Shown one piece after another: positions 16,216 through 25,454 of a stretch of DNA of 64,000 nt. The stretch lies in assembly GCA_035626595.1 (NCBI GenBank), contig DASPNJ010000068.1, positions 4,403-68,402 of the forward strand, written 5' to 3'. Each line of letters opens with the position of its first letter. Within the stretch, counting starts at the first letter, position 1. The DNA comes from JAQGMV01 sp035626595. Lineage in GTDB: Bacteria > Pseudomonadota > Gammaproteobacteria > Burkholderiales > SG8-41. A program made the position numbers and the translations under genes. The notes beneath the pieces were generated by a model. That model was not told where the DNA came from. It did not search any database and saw only the letters and a list, made by a program, of their open reading frames with translations.

Positions 16216-19179
16216 TCACTGCAGCACTTCTTTCAGGTAGCCGCCGGTGTGGCTCTCGGCGCACCGTGCGACGTCCTCCGGCGTGCCTTCTACGACCACC
16301 CGGCCGCCGGCGCCACCGCCCTCGGGTCCGAGGTCGATCACCCAGTCGGCGGTCTTGATCACGTCGAGGTTGTGCTCGATCACGACGATCGTATTGCCGT
16401 GATCGCGCAGCCGGTGGAGCACGCGCAGCAGCAGGTCGGTGTCGTGGAAATGAAGCCCGGTCGTCGGCTCGTCCAGAATGTAGAGCGTGCGCCCGGTGTC
16501 GCGCTTGGAGAGCTCGAGCGCGAGCTTCACGCGCTGGGCCTCGCCGCCCGAGAGGGTGATGGCGCTCTGACCGAGCGTGATGTAGCCAAGCCCGACGTCG
16601 AGCAGCGTCTGGAGCTTGCGCGCGAGCACCGGCACGGCGCTGAAGAACTCGGTCGCCTGCTCGACCGTCATTTCCAGCACCTCGTGGATGTTGCGGCCCT
16701 TGTATTCGATCTCGAGCGTCTCGCGGTTGTACCGTGCGCCGTGGCAGACATCGCACGGCACGTAGATGTCCGGCAGGAAGTGCATCTCGACTTTGAGCAT
16801 GCCGTCGCCCTGGCAGGCTTCGCACCGGCCGCCTTTCACGTTGAACGAGAAGCGGCCGGCGCCGTAGCCGCGCTCGCGCGCCGCAGGCACACCGGCGAAA
16901 AGGTCGCGTATCGGCGTGAAAAGCCCGGTGTAGGTCGCCGGGTTCGATCGCGGCGTGCGGCCAATCGGGCTCTGGTCGACGTTCACCACCTTGTCGATGA
17001 GCTCCAAGCCGGCGATCGATTCATGGGGTGCCGGCTCGGTGGAGCTTCCGTAGAGCTGGCGCGCCACGGTGTTGTATAGCGTGTCATTCACGAGTGTCGA
17101 TTTGCCCGAGCCCGACACGCCGGTCACGCAGACGAAGAGTCCGACCGGGATGTTGACGGTCACGTCTTTCAGGTTGTTGCCCTTCGCGCCGACGATCGAA
17201 AGCTGCCGCTTCGGATTCACGCGATGGCGCAGGCCCGGAAGCTCGATGCGGCGCCGGCCGCTCAAGTACTGGCCTGTCAGCGATTCCGCGTGCGCGCTGA
17301 TCTCCTGCGGCGTGCCCTCGGCGACGACGCGGCCGCCGTGCTCGCCGGCACCCAGGCCCATATCGATGACATGGTCGGCGCTCATGATCGCTTCCTCATC
17401 GTGCTCGACCACGATCACGGAGTTGCCGATGTCGCGCAGGCGCCTCAACGTATCGAGGAGCCGGCTGTTGTCGCGCTGATGCAGTCCGATCGAAGGCTCG
17501 TCCAGCACGTACATGACGCCGGTCAGGCCCGAGCCGATCTGGCTCGCGAGCCGGATGCGCTGCGCTTCGCCGCCGGAGAGCGTATCGGCCGAGCGGTCCA
17601 GCGACAGATATTCGAGTCCGACGTTCACGAGAAACTGCAGGCGGTTCAGTATCTCGCGCACGATTTTTTCCGCGATCGCCTGCTTCACGCCGGGCAGCGT
17701 GAGGCGACCGAAGAACTCGATCGCATCCGACAACGGCAGCGCCGAAAGCTCGTAAATCGGCCGCTCCGCGACTTTCACGTTGCGCGCCGAGGTGCGCAAC
17801 CGCGTGCCGCCGCATTCGGGGCACGATTGGGCGTTGAGATATTTCGCGAGCTCCTCGCGCACCACGGCCGAGTCGGTCTCGCGGTAGCGCCGCTCGAGAT
17901 TCGGCAGCACGCCCTCGAACGGATGCTCGCGAAAGTGTTTGTTTCCGCGCTCCCCGACGTACAGGAAGCGGATCTTGTCGCGCCCGGAGCCGTGAAGGAT
18001 CGCCTGCTGCACGGCTTCCGGCAGCTCGCCGAATGGACGCTCGAGGTCGAAGCCGTAGTGCGTCGCGAGGCCCTGCAGCATCTGGAAGTAGAACTGATTG
18101 CGTCTGTCCCACCCCTTGATCGCGCCGGACGCGAGTGAGAGCTCCGGAAAGGCGACGACGCGCTTCGGATCGAAGAAGCTGATCGTGCCCAGACCATCGC
18201 AGCGCGCGCAGGCGCCCAGCGGGTTGTTGAACGAGAACAGCCGCGGCTCGAGCTCGGGCAGCGAGTAGCTGCAGATCGGGCACGCGAACTTGGCCGAAAA
18301 AAGATGCTCGCGGTCAGTGTCCATCTCGACCGCAAGCGCGCGGCCGTCGGCGTGGCGCAGCGCCGTTTCGAATGATTCGGCCAGCCGCTGCTTTGCGTCG
18401 GCGCGGATCTTCAGCCGGTCGACGACGACTTCCACCGTGTGCTTCACGCTTTTCTTGAGCTTCGGCAGCTCGTCGAGCTCGTAGACCGTACCGTCCACAC
18501 GTATGCGCACGAAGCCCTGCGCGCGCAGCTCCTCGAAGAGATCCGCCTGCTCGCCCTTGCGCCCGACGATCAGCGGCGCGAGCACCATGAGCCGCGTGTC
18601 CTCCGGCAGCGTGAGCACGTGATCGACCATCTGGGAGACGCTTTGCGCGGTGAGCAGGATCTGGTGCTCCGGGCAGTACGGGTCGCCGATGCGCGCATAC
18701 AGCAGCCGCAGATAGTCGTGGATCTCGGTGATCGTGCCGACGGTGGAGCGCGGATTGTGGCTCGCGGCTTTCTGCTCGATCGAGATGGCAGGGGAAAGCC
18801 CCTCGATCAGGTCGACGTCGGGTTTCTCCATGAGCTGCAGGAACTGCCGCGCGTACGCCGACAGCGATTCGACGTATCGGCGCTGACCTTCGGCGTACAG
18901 CGTGTCGAATGCGAGCGAAGACTTGCCCGATCCGGAGAGACCGGTGATCACGACCAGCCGGTTGCGCGGCAGGTCGACGTTGACGTTCTTGAGGTTGTGC
19001 GTGCGAGCGCCGCGTATGCGGATCAGACCGTCGGTGCCGCTTCCCGCACTCGTATCACCGCCGGTCGCGGCACTCGCGGCGCCGCCTGTTCCCGCACCTG
19101 TGTCGCCGTCGCGATCACGATCGCTGCCGCGCGCGCGCGAACCGGTCAGCGGAACGAGGGAAGGTCGGCTTAACGTCAT
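16216..19179 (-). CDS. uvrA: Excinuclease ABC subunit A with low-complexity N-terminal extension
   Basis: 987 residues. Canonical UvrA begins at about residue 52 (IRIRGARTHNLKNVNVDLPR) with Walker A GLSGSGKSS. The second ATPase has GVSGSGKSTLVNDTLY. Zinc modules CPICSYSLPELEPRLFSFNNP and CEACQGDGMLKVEMHFL and the signatures LSGGEAQRIRLASQIG and LSGGEAQRVKLALEL are intact. UvrA locates DNA damage with UvrB. The first 50 residues are Gly/Ala/Asp/Thr-rich (GDTGAGTGGAASAATGGDTS); an internal start is possible but no ATG stands at the usual place. Divergent to the MFS gene. Confidence 0.97.
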   Translation of the reverse strand: MTLSRPSLVPLTGSRARGSDRDRDGDTGAGTGGAASAATGGDTSAGSGTDGLIRIRGARTHNLKNVNVDLPRNRLVVITGLSGSGKSSLAFDTLYAEGQRRYVESLSAYARQFLQLMEKPDVDLIEGLSPAISIEQKAASHNPRSTVGTITEIHDYLRLLYARIGDPYCPEHQILLTAQSVSQMVDHVLTLPEDTRLMVLAPLIVGRKGEQADLFEELRAQGFVRIRVDGTVYELDELPKLKKSVKHTVEVVVDRLKIRADAKQRLAESFETALRHADGRALAVEMDTDREHLFSAKFACPICSYSLPELEPRLFSFNNPLGACARCDGLGTISFFDPKRVVAFPELSLASGAIKGWDRRNQFYFQMLQGLATHYGFDLERPFGELPEAVQQAILHGSGRDKIRFLYVGERGNKHFREHPFEGVLPNLERRYRETDSAVVREELAKYLNAQSCPECGGTRLRTSARNVKVAERPIYELSALPLSDAIEFFGRLTLPGVKQAIAEKIVREILNRLQFLVNVGLEYLSLDRSADTLSGGEAQRIRLASQIGSGLTGVMYVLDEPSIGLHQRDNSRLLDTLRRLRDIGNSVIVVEHDEEAIMSADHVIDMGLGAGEHGGRVVAEGTPQEISAHAESLTGQYLSGRRRIELPGLRHRVNPKRQLSIVGAKGNNLKDVTVNIPVGLFVCVTGVSGSGKSTLVNDTLYNTVARQLYGSSTEPAPHESIAGLELIDKVVNVDQSPIGRTPRSNPATYTGLFTPIRDLFAGVPAARERGYGAGRFSFNVKGGRCEACQGDGMLKVEMHFLPDIYVPCDVCHGARYNRETLEIEYKGRNIHEVLEMTVEQATEFFSAVPVLARKLQTLLDVGLGYITLGQSAITLSGGEAQRVKLALELSKRDTGRTLYILDEPTTGLHFHDTDLLLRVLHRLRDHGNTIVVIEHNLDVIKTADWVIDLGPEGGGAGGRVVVEGTPEDVARCAESHTGGYLKEVLQ

Positions 19180-19254
19180 CGGGAGACAAGGGCAAACCTG
19201 CTAATATACCGAAGACCTCCTCGCATTCCCATTCGTTCCAAACCCCGCAGCACG

Positions 19255-20661
19255 ATGTCCGCGCGCGACCGCATGAGTCCCGTTGAGCTTCGCGCGAGCG
19301 TGAGCCTTGCCGCGATCTTCGGGCTGCGCCTGCTGGGGATGTTCATCATCCTGCCGGTGTTCGCGATCTACGCGGAGCAGCTGCCCGGCGGCCACGATCT
19401 CACGCTCGTCGGCATCGCAATCGGCGCGTACGGCCTCACGCAGGCGGCGCTCCAGATCCCCTTCGGCTGGTGGTCCGACCGCTACGGGCGCAAGCCCGTG
19501 ATCTACGTGGGGCTCGCGATCTTCGCCGCCGGCAGCTTCATCGCAGCCGCGGCAGCGAGCATCTACCTCGTGATCGTCGGGCGCGTGCTGCAGGGCGCGG
19601 GCGCAATCTCGGCGGCGGTGATGGCAATGGCCGCGGATTTGACGCGCGAAGAGCATCGCACGAAGGCGATGGCGATGATCGGCTCGACGATCGGGCTCGC
19701 GTTCGCGTTTTCGCTCGTCGCGAGCCCATGGTTGGCCGGTCTCATCGGCGTCCCGGGTCTGTTCGCCATGACCGGCGCGCTCGCGCTCGCTGCAATGCTG
19801 GTGGTGTGGCGTGTCGTCCCGGACATCGAAGAGACGCGGCGCCCGAGCCGCGGCAGCGCGCTGCGCGAGTTCTGGCATGCCTTGTCCGATCCTCAGCTTG
19901 CCCGGCTCAACTACGGGATCTTCGTGCTGCACGCGGTGCTGATGTCGCTTTTCATCGTCGTGCCGTTCTCGCTGCGCGACGCCGGCCTGCCGCTGCCGGG
20001 ACACTGGAAGGTTTATCTGCCCGCGATGCTCGGCTCGTTCGTGCTCATGCTGCCTGCGGTCCTGGGCCGATCGAGCGCGCAGCGCCTGAAACCAGTCTTC
20101 ATCGGATCGATCGCGGTGCTACTCGCCGCGCACCTCGCGCTCCCGTGGCTTGCCGGCGGCGTCGCCTCGCTCACGCTGTTCCTGCTTTTCTTTTTCACGC
20201 CGTTCAACGTGCTCGAGGCGATGCTGCCTTCGCTCACCTCCCGGCTCGCGCCCGCGCACAGCAAAGGTATCGCAATCGGCCTTTACAGTAGCGTGCAGTT
20301 CTTCGGCACTTTTTTCGGCGCCGCCGCCGGCGGATTCCTGTACGAACACTGGGGTACGACCAGCGTCGTAATCGCAAACGCGGCGCTGCTCGTTATCTGG
20401 ATCATCGCCGCTGCAGGCATGCGCCCGCAGGGGGTGCTCAGCCTGCGCACGTACAGCGTGCCGCCGCTCGACGCGCAGCAGGCGCAGCGTCTCGCCGCGC
20501 GCTTGCAGGCGCTTGCGGGCGTGCGCGAAGCGCGCGTCATCGCAGAGGAGAGGACGGCATCTCTCATGGTGGACAGCACCGCCTTTGACGAACACAATGT
20601 GCTTCAAGCTATAGCATCGCAAGGAGAGCTCACATGGCCTCAGTCAACAAAGTCATCCTGA
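19255..20661 (+). CDS. MFS transporter with C-terminal YAM-like domain (YajR-like)
   Basis: 468 residues. Twelve transmembrane helices occupy residues about 15-385, with the MFS motif A as WWSDRYGRKPVI and motif B-like VGRVLQGAGAISAA. After helix 12 comes a soluble ferredoxin-like tail (residues about 395-465, AARLQALAGVREARVIAEE), as in E. coli YajR. The substrate is unknown. It lies divergent from uvrA and its 3' end overlaps ssb by 28 nt, an arrangement recurrent in betaproteobacteria. Confidence 0.88.
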   Translation: MSARDRMSPVELRASVSLAAIFGLRLLGMFIILPVFAIYAEQLPGGHDLTLVGIAIGAYGLTQAALQIPFGWWSDRYGRKPVIYVGLAIFAAGSFIAAAAASIYLVIVGRVLQGAGAISAAVMAMAADLTREEHRTKAMAMIGSTIGLAFAFSLVASPWLAGLIGVPGLFAMTGALALAAMLVVWRVVPDIEETRRPSRGSALREFWHALSDPQLARLNYGIFVLHAVLMSLFIVVPFSLRDAGLPLPGHWKVYLPAMLGSFVLMLPAVLGRSSAQRLKPVFIGSIAVLLAAHLALPWLAGGVASLTLFLLFFFTPFNVLEAMLPSLTSRLAPAHSKGIAIGLYSSVQFFGTFFGAAAGGFLYEHWGTTSVVIANAALLVIWIIAAAGMRPQGVLSLRTYSVPPLDAQQAQRLAARLQALAGVREARVIAEERTASLMVDSTAFDEHNVLQAIASQGELTWPQSTKSS

Positions 20662-21086
20662 TCGGCAACCTGGGCGCCGATCCGGAAACGCGCTATCTGC
20701 CGAGCGGCGATGCGGTCACCAATATCCGCATCGCGACGACCGATACCTGGAAGGACAAGAACGGCGAGAAGCAGGAGCACACCGAATGGCACCGCGTCGC
20801 CTTTTTCGGCAAGACGGCGGAGATCGCGGGCGAGTACCTCAAGAAAGGCTCGCCGGTATACGTCGAAGGCCGCATCCGCACGCGTAAGTGGCAGGACAAG
20901 GAAGGGCAGGAGCGCTATTCGACCGAGATCGTCGCGGATCGCATGCAGCTTCTCGGCGGGCGACAGAGCGGCGGCGCCGAACCGATGACGCGCGAGCCGG
21001 CGGCAGCCAGCGCCGGTAGCGCGAAACCCGCGCAACGCAAAGGCGGCGGTGCGTTCGACGAGATGGACGACGACATTCCTTTCTAG
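20634..21086 (+). CDS. ssb: Single-stranded DNA-binding protein
   Basis: 150 residues. The OB fold reads MASVNKVILIGNLGADPETRY, WHRVAFFGKTAEIAGEYLKKGSPVYVEGRIRTRKW and YSTEIVADRMQLLG. The acidic tip EMDDDIPF, which recruits partner proteins, is intact. SSB coats single-stranded DNA in replication and repair. AAGGAGA at 20621-20627 is a strong ribosome-binding site located inside the MFS coding region. Confidence 0.97.
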   Translation: MASVNKVILIGNLGADPETRYLPSGDAVTNIRIATTDTWKDKNGEKQEHTEWHRVAFFGKTAEIAGEYLKKGSPVYVEGRIRTRKWQDKEGQERYSTEIVADRMQLLGGRQSGGAEPMTREPAAASAGSAKPAQRKGGGAFDEMDDDIPF

Positions 21087-21120
21087 TGCCGGCTATCGCG
21101 GACACTAAAGAAACCTCATT

Positions 21121-21158
21121 ACGAACAGAGGGGAACCTAGGTTCCGCTCCGTAACCTC
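21121..21158 (-). repeat. Dispersed repeat B, copy 1
   Basis: On the - strand it reads GAGGTTACGGAG, then the 14-nt perfect palindrome GGAACCTAGGTTCC, then CCTCTGTTCGT. The flanks match copies at 40426-40489 and 55077-55138, while the central stem differs in each. Confidence 0.65.
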
Positions 21159-21290
21159 CCTTCCTTCGGCTCGCTGCCGCTCGCTCCACTGCCTCGCACG
21201 TTAAAGGAGCGGAGGAGAATCGGTGATGGTTTCCCTCCGTACCCCCCCTTCCTTCGCCTGAGACGACGCCTTCTCCCTAGCGTGTAGGCT

Positions 21291-21309
21291 GGTGCGCTAT
21301 CAGCGCACC
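21291..21309 (+). repeat. 8-bp palindromic hairpin within GTAGG...CCTAC
   Basis: GGTGCGCT (21291-21298) pairs with AGCGCACC (21302-21309) around ATC, framed by GTAGG and CTAC. This resembles the short GTAGGGTGCGC-type intergenic palindromes found in many proteobacteria. Confidence 0.55.
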
Positions 21310-21400
21310 CTACGCCGCACCGAACTCCGTGGCACCGGGCTTGCTTTAGCAGCACGCGGCTGCATTAATTCACGCACGCAAGCGCAAACAGGGGAGACGC

Positions 21401-23242
21401 TTGGACCTGCCGGAGCTACCGAACTGGCACGCGCTCGCCGTCATGCTGCTGACGGTGGCCGCGCTTTTTCTGTTCACGCGCGATCGCGTGCCGATCGAGG
21501 TCACGAGCATTCTCGTGCTCGCCGCACTCGCGGTGGGTTTCGCGTTGCATCCATTCGAAGCCGACGGCGCGCGGCTCGATCCCGAGGATTTCTTTCTCGG
21601 CTTCGGCAACGACGCGCTGGTTGCGATCAGCGCGCTCATGATGGCGAGCTACGGGCTGGTGCGCACCGGCGCGCTGCTGCCGGTGGGCCGCTGGACCGCG
21701 GCGCTGTGGAATGTCAGTCCCAACGGCGCGATGCTGGGAATGCTCTTGAGCACCGCCGTCATCAGCGCGTTCATGAACAACACGCCGCAAGTCGTCATGA
21801 TGATTCCGATTCTGGTGAGCGTGGCGATGCGCACCGGCACGTCGGCTTCCAAGACGCTCATGCCGATGAGCTTCTCGGCGCAGCTCGGTGGCGTGCTGAC
21901 GCCGATCGGGACGAGCCTGAACCTGCTCGTCATCAGCACGGCCGCGGACCTCGGCGTGCCGCGGTTTCACATGTTCGATTTCTTCGTGCCCGGGGCGCTG
22001 ATCGCCGGCGCCGGCGTGCTCTACCTGTGGCTTGTCGCGCCGCGGCTCCTGCCCGAGCGTCCGTCGGACTTCTCGGACACGACCCCGCGCGTGTTCAGCG
22101 CGGTACTGCACGTGAAGGAGGGCAGCTTCGCGGACGGCAAGACGATCGCCGACGTGATGAAGCAGACCGAAGGCCGCATGAAGATCACGCGCATCGAGCG
22201 CGGAGAGAACCTGACGCTCGCCAAGCTGCCGGTCTCGGTGCTGCGCGCGGGTGACCGCATCTACGTCTCGGACAAGCCGGAGAATCTCAAGGAATACGAG
22301 ACCGTGCTCGAATCGACGCTGTACGACGGCGAGGACACCGAGCCGGTCACGGAAGATCACCCGCTCGCGCCGCCGAAGCAGCAGCTCGCGCAGATCGTGA
22401 TCACCGACAATTCGCCGCTCGTGCGCCGCACGCTCAACCAGTCGGGTTTCACCTATCGCTACGATCTGCTGCCGCTCGCGCTGCACAGCAGCCGGCGGCA
22501 AGTGCAGCGGACCGATGTGCCGATCGTCGATCAGGTGCTGTGCGCGGGCGACGTCGTGCTCGTGCAGGGCAAGGAGGAGGAGATCCGGCGCCTGAAGGAC
22601 AGCGGAGAGCTGCTGGTCCTCGACGCGACGATGGACGTCCCGCACACGCGCAAGGCGCCGCTCGCGTTCGGCATCATGCTGCTCATCGTGGCGCTCGCCG
22701 CAGCCAAGGTGCTGCCGATCGCGGTCGCAGCCGTCGCGGGCGTCGTGCTGATGCTGGTCAGCGGGTGCATGGCGCTGCGTGACGCGCTGCGCGCGCTCGA
22801 CGCGGGCATGATTTTTCTGACCGTCGCGAGCCTCGCGCTGAGCCTTGCGCTCATGCGCACCGGCGGGGCGCAGTACATCGCGGAAGTCTTCGTCGCCGCG
22901 AGCAGCGGACTTGCGCCGATCTGGATCATGAGCGGGCTCGTCCTGATGATGGCCGCGTTCGCCAACATCATCTCGAACACCTCCGCCGCGGTGATCGGCA
23001 CGCCGATCGCCGTTTCGATCGCGAATCTGCTCGGCGCGGCGCCGGAGCCGTTCGTTCTCGCGGTGCTGTTCGGGGTGAACCTCGCCTTCTGCACGCCGAT
23101 GGCCGACAATTGCAACCTGCTCATCCTTCATCCGGGCGGCTACCGTTTCATGGACTACGTGCGCGTCGGCGTGCCTCTGACGCTCGTCATGTGGCTCGCG
23201 ATCACGATCGTGCTGCCGGTCTTCTTCCCGCTCATGCCGTGA
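21401..23242 (+). CDS. SLC13/DASS family permease with internal RCK_C (TrkA-C) domains
   Basis: 613 residues. N-terminal membrane half (about 1-210) contains AFMNNTPQVVMMIPILVSVA and the family GGVLTPIGTSLNLLV. Two soluble TrkA-C-like domains occupy about 215-300 and 310-400 (VLHVKEGSFADGKTIADV and IVITDNSPLVRRTLNQS). The C-terminal membrane half has ANIISNTSAAVIGTPIAVSIA and NLAFCTPMADNCNLLIL. These are sodium-coupled anion carriers for sulfate or dicarboxylates; the substrate is not set by sequence. TTG start at 21401 with GGGGAG 8 nt upstream. Confidence 0.85.
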   Translation: MDLPELPNWHALAVMLLTVAALFLFTRDRVPIEVTSILVLAALAVGFALHPFEADGARLDPEDFFLGFGNDALVAISALMMASYGLVRTGALLPVGRWTAALWNVSPNGAMLGMLLSTAVISAFMNNTPQVVMMIPILVSVAMRTGTSASKTLMPMSFSAQLGGVLTPIGTSLNLLVISTAADLGVPRFHMFDFFVPGALIAGAGVLYLWLVAPRLLPERPSDFSDTTPRVFSAVLHVKEGSFADGKTIADVMKQTEGRMKITRIERGENLTLAKLPVSVLRAGDRIYVSDKPENLKEYETVLESTLYDGEDTEPVTEDHPLAPPKQQLAQIVITDNSPLVRRTLNQSGFTYRYDLLPLALHSSRRQVQRTDVPIVDQVLCAGDVVLVQGKEEEIRRLKDSGELLVLDATMDVPHTRKAPLAFGIMLLIVALAAAKVLPIAVAAVAGVVLMLVSGCMALRDALRALDAGMIFLTVASLALSLALMRTGGAQYIAEVFVAASSGLAPIWIMSGLVLMMAAFANIISNTSAAVIGTPIAVSIANLLGAAPEPFVLAVLFGVNLAFCTPMADNCNLLILHPGGYRFMDYVRVGVPLTLVMWLAITIVLPVFFPLMP

Positions 23243-23261
23243 CTGCGGCTCGCCCGGCGCC

Positions 23262-24170
23262 ATGAACGCGCTCGAGCGCTGCTTCGAGGAGATCCGCGGC
23301 CGCGGCCTGCGCGTGGTGCTGCCGGAAGGTGACGACGCTCGCATACGCGCGGCGGCCGATCGCCTGCGCGCGAACGGCCTCGCAGAGCCGGTGCTGCTCG
23401 ATGCGCCGCCGCCGGCGGAGCGCGTTCGCGCGTATGCCGAGCTCTATCGCAGCGCGCGCCCGGACACGAACGAGGCGCTCGCGCGACGGCTCGCAGGCAA
23501 GCCGCTGTTCCACGCCGGTCTCATGGTGCGCGCAGGTGATGCCGAAGCGTTGGTCGCCGGGGTGAGCGTGCCGAGCGCGCGCGTGATCGAAGCCGGCATG
23601 CTGACGGTGGGCCTCGCCCCGGGCATCGCGACGCCCTCCAGCTTTTTTCTGATGCTGTGCGGTGAGCGCGTGCTCGTCTACGCCGACTGTGCCGTGAACG
23701 CCGATCCCACGCCGGAGCAGCTGGCGGACATCGCGCTTGCGTCTGCGGAGAGCTGCAGGCGGCTGCTGAAGGAAGAGCCGCGGGTCGCCCTGCTCTCGTT
23801 TTCCACCAAGGGCAGTGCGAAGCATCCGCGCGTCGACAAGGTCGCGCGCGCGGTCGAGCTTGCGCGGGCGCGCGCGCCGGGGCTCGCCGTCGATGGCGAG
23901 TTGCAGGCCGATGCGGCGCTCGTCCCGGCGGTCGCGGAAAAAAAGCTGAAAGACCCCGGCACAGTCGCGGGCCGCGCCAACGTGCTCGTCTTCCCTGACC
24001 TCGACGCCGGGAACATCGCCTACAAGCTCACGCAGTATCTCGGGCACGCCCGCGCGGTCGGTCCCGTCCTCCAGGGATTCGCGAGACCGCTCTCCGATCT
24101 CTCCCGCGGCGCAACGGTCGATGACATCGTTGCCACCGCCGCAATCGTGCTGGCCCAGACGCTGCCGTAA
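23262..24170 (+). CDS. pta: Phosphate acetyltransferase (phosphate acetyl/butaryl transferase family)
   Basis: 302 residues, the short Pta type without the DRTGG regulatory domain. Motifs: VLPEGDDARIRAAADRL, FHAGLMVRAGDAEALVAGV, LSFSTKGSAKHPRVDKV, LAVDGELQADAALVP and RANVLVFPDLDAGNIAYKLTQYL. It interconverts acetyl-CoA and acetyl phosphate. It starts 19 nt after the SLC13 permease, perhaps one operon with carboxylate uptake. No ackA is adjacent. A butyryl or other acyl specificity is possible. Confidence 0.88.
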   Translation: MNALERCFEEIRGRGLRVVLPEGDDARIRAAADRLRANGLAEPVLLDAPPPAERVRAYAELYRSARPDTNEALARRLAGKPLFHAGLMVRAGDAEALVAGVSVPSARVIEAGMLTVGLAPGIATPSSFFLMLCGERVLVYADCAVNADPTPEQLADIALASAESCRRLLKEEPRVALLSFSTKGSAKHPRVDKVARAVELARARAPGLAVDGELQADAALVPAVAEKKLKDPGTVAGRANVLVFPDLDAGNIAYKLTQYLGHARAVGPVLQGFARPLSDLSRGATVDDIVATAAIVLAQTLP

Positions 24171-24171
24171 A

Positions 24172-24240
24172 CCTACGACGCGGCTCCCCACCCGGTGTTG
24201 GTCGCCGCAAAAAATCGCTTAGCGCGGCAGCCGCCGCGCC
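24172..24240 (+). repeat. Dispersed structured repeat A, copy 3
   Basis: CCTACGACGCGGC...GCCGCAAAAAATCGCTTAG: hairpin 1 GCGGC/GCCGC. Hairpin 2 is longer here, GCGCGGC/GCCGCGC. It begins right after the pta stop codon. Confidence 0.7.
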
Positions 24241-24298
24241 CTTGAAATAGCTGGTTGCGCCCCAACATGGGCCGTACGTCGCTGCTAAGCGATTCAGG

Positions 24299-24304
24299 TA
24301 TAAT
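24299..24304 (+). promoter_or_regulatory. -10 box of the fmdB-DUF502-aspS promoter
   Basis: A perfect TATAAT at 24299-24304 lies 26 nt upstream of the fmdB ATG. No strong -35 is seen at 16-18 nt. It is the only clear promoter candidate before aspS. Confidence 0.55.
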
Positions 24305-24330
24305 GGTTTTTTAGGGTTTGGGGACGCGAC

Positions 24331-24633
24331 ATGCCGATCTACGAGTATCGCTGTGCATCATGCGGGTTCGAAAACGAATACCTCCAGAAAGTAAGCGACC
24401 CGCGGCTGACCGACTGCCCTGACTGCGGCAGCTCGACCTTCGAAAAGCTCGTGAGCGCCGCTGGTTTCCAGCTTAAAGGCAATGGTTGGTACGTCACGGA
24501 TTTCCGCGATAAAGGCAAAGCCAAGCCCTCCGATTCAAAAAAAGACGGTGCCGCGGACAAGCCTGCAGAAACCAAGAAGGAAGACAAGGCCGCCGAAGCC
24601 TGCGGCACCGGCGCCTGCCCGTCCTGCACCTGA
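24331..24633 (+). CDS. FmdB family zinc-ribbon protein
   Basis: 100 residues. The zinc ribbon is MPIYEYRCASCGFENEYL followed by CPDCGSSTFEKLVSAAGFQLKG. The tail is charged (KKDGAADKPAETKKEDKAAE) and ends with a further Cys-rich CGTGACPSC. The family was named for a putative formamidase regulator; its real role is unknown. In betaproteobacteria it regularly precedes a DUF502 gene and aspS, as here. Confidence 0.9.
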   Translation: MPIYEYRCASCGFENEYLQKVSDPRLTDCPDCGSSTFEKLVSAAGFQLKGNGWYVTDFRDKGKAKPSDSKKDGAADKPAETKKEDKAAEACGTGACPSCT

Positions 24634-24742
24634 CGCGCGGTAGTCGGCATCAGACGCTGCCGCGCTTGTTTCGCCGGGCTCACGCGGCCGCGTAAATTTC
24701 CGGCCTGAAAAATGCCGGGACGCTTTTACCAGCCCCCTTTCC

Positions 24743-25441
24743 ATGCCCCCCAAGAATCCCATCCGGCGCTACTTCATCACAGGCCTCCTGGTCTGGGTGC
24801 CCATCGTCATCACGGTGTGGGTGCTGTCATTCCTCGTCGGCACCATGGACCAGACGCTGCTGCTGCTGCCGTCCGCGTTCCGGCCGGAGACATGGCTCGG
24901 GGTGCATATTCCCGGCGTGGGCGCGCTGCTCACCCTGCTGGTGATCTTTCTGACCGGCGTCTTCGCCGCGAACATCATCGGCCAGCGGCTCGTGCGCTAT
25001 TGGGAGCGCGCGATGGCGCGCATTCCGGTGGTGAACTCGATCTACAACGGCGTGAAACAGGTGAGCGACACCTTGTTCTCGCCGGGCGGACAGGCTTTCC
25101 GCAAGGCGCTGCTCGTGCAATGGCCGAGCCCCGGGATGTGGACGATCGCGTTTCTCACCGGGACACCGGGCGGTGACGTGGCGAACCATCTCGACGGAGA
25201 CTACGTGAGCATTTACGTGCCGACCACGCCCAATCCGACGAGCGGCTATTTCATGATGGTGCCCAAGTCCGCGGTGATCGAGCTCGACATGACGATCGAC
25301 GACGCGCTCAAGTACATTATCTCGATGGGTGTGGTGGCGCCGGGCCGCGGCCGCCGGCCCCGCGGTCCCGCGCCCAAGCTCGGCGTTCCCCCGTCGCCTT
25401 CGCCTACGACGGAAGCGCCGGCGCAAGTCGTCAATCGTTAG
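24743..25441 (+). CDS. DUF502 family membrane protein
   Basis: 232 residues. Two N-terminal transmembrane helices (about 11-31 and 55-78) are followed by the family motifs YWERAMARIPVVNSIYNGVKQ, ALLVQWPSPGMWTIAFLTG, VSIYVPTTPNPTSGYFMMVP and ALKYIISMGV. DUF502 proteins are inner-membrane proteins of unknown function. It ends 13 nt before aspS, probably co-transcribed. Confidence 0.9.
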   Translation: MPPKNPIRRYFITGLLVWVPIVITVWVLSFLVGTMDQTLLLLPSAFRPETWLGVHIPGVGALLTLLVIFLTGVFAANIIGQRLVRYWERAMARIPVVNSIYNGVKQVSDTLFSPGGQAFRKALLVQWPSPGMWTIAFLTGTPGGDVANHLDGDYVSIYVPTTPNPTSGYFMMVPKSAVIELDMTIDDALKYIISMGVVAPGRGRRPRGPAPKLGVPPSPSPTTEAPAQVVNR

Positions 25442-25454
25442 CTTTCCAAAAAGA

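Larger units (their letters stand above)
21087..21400. other. 314-nt intergenic region with repeat B and palindromes
   Basis: No gene is seen. It holds repeat B copy 1 (21121-21158) and a half-copy TTTCCCTCCGTACC (21230-21243). It also contains an 8-bp hairpin at 21291-21309. A weak promoter candidate, TTGCTT at 21341 with TTAATT at 21365, lies upstream of the SLC13 gene. Confidence 0.5.

Noticed and set aside
19180..19254. LexA (SOS) box in the uvrA/MFS divergent gap
   Set aside because: CTGCTAATATACCGAAG is the closest stretch; it lacks the CTGT-N8-ACAG symmetry.
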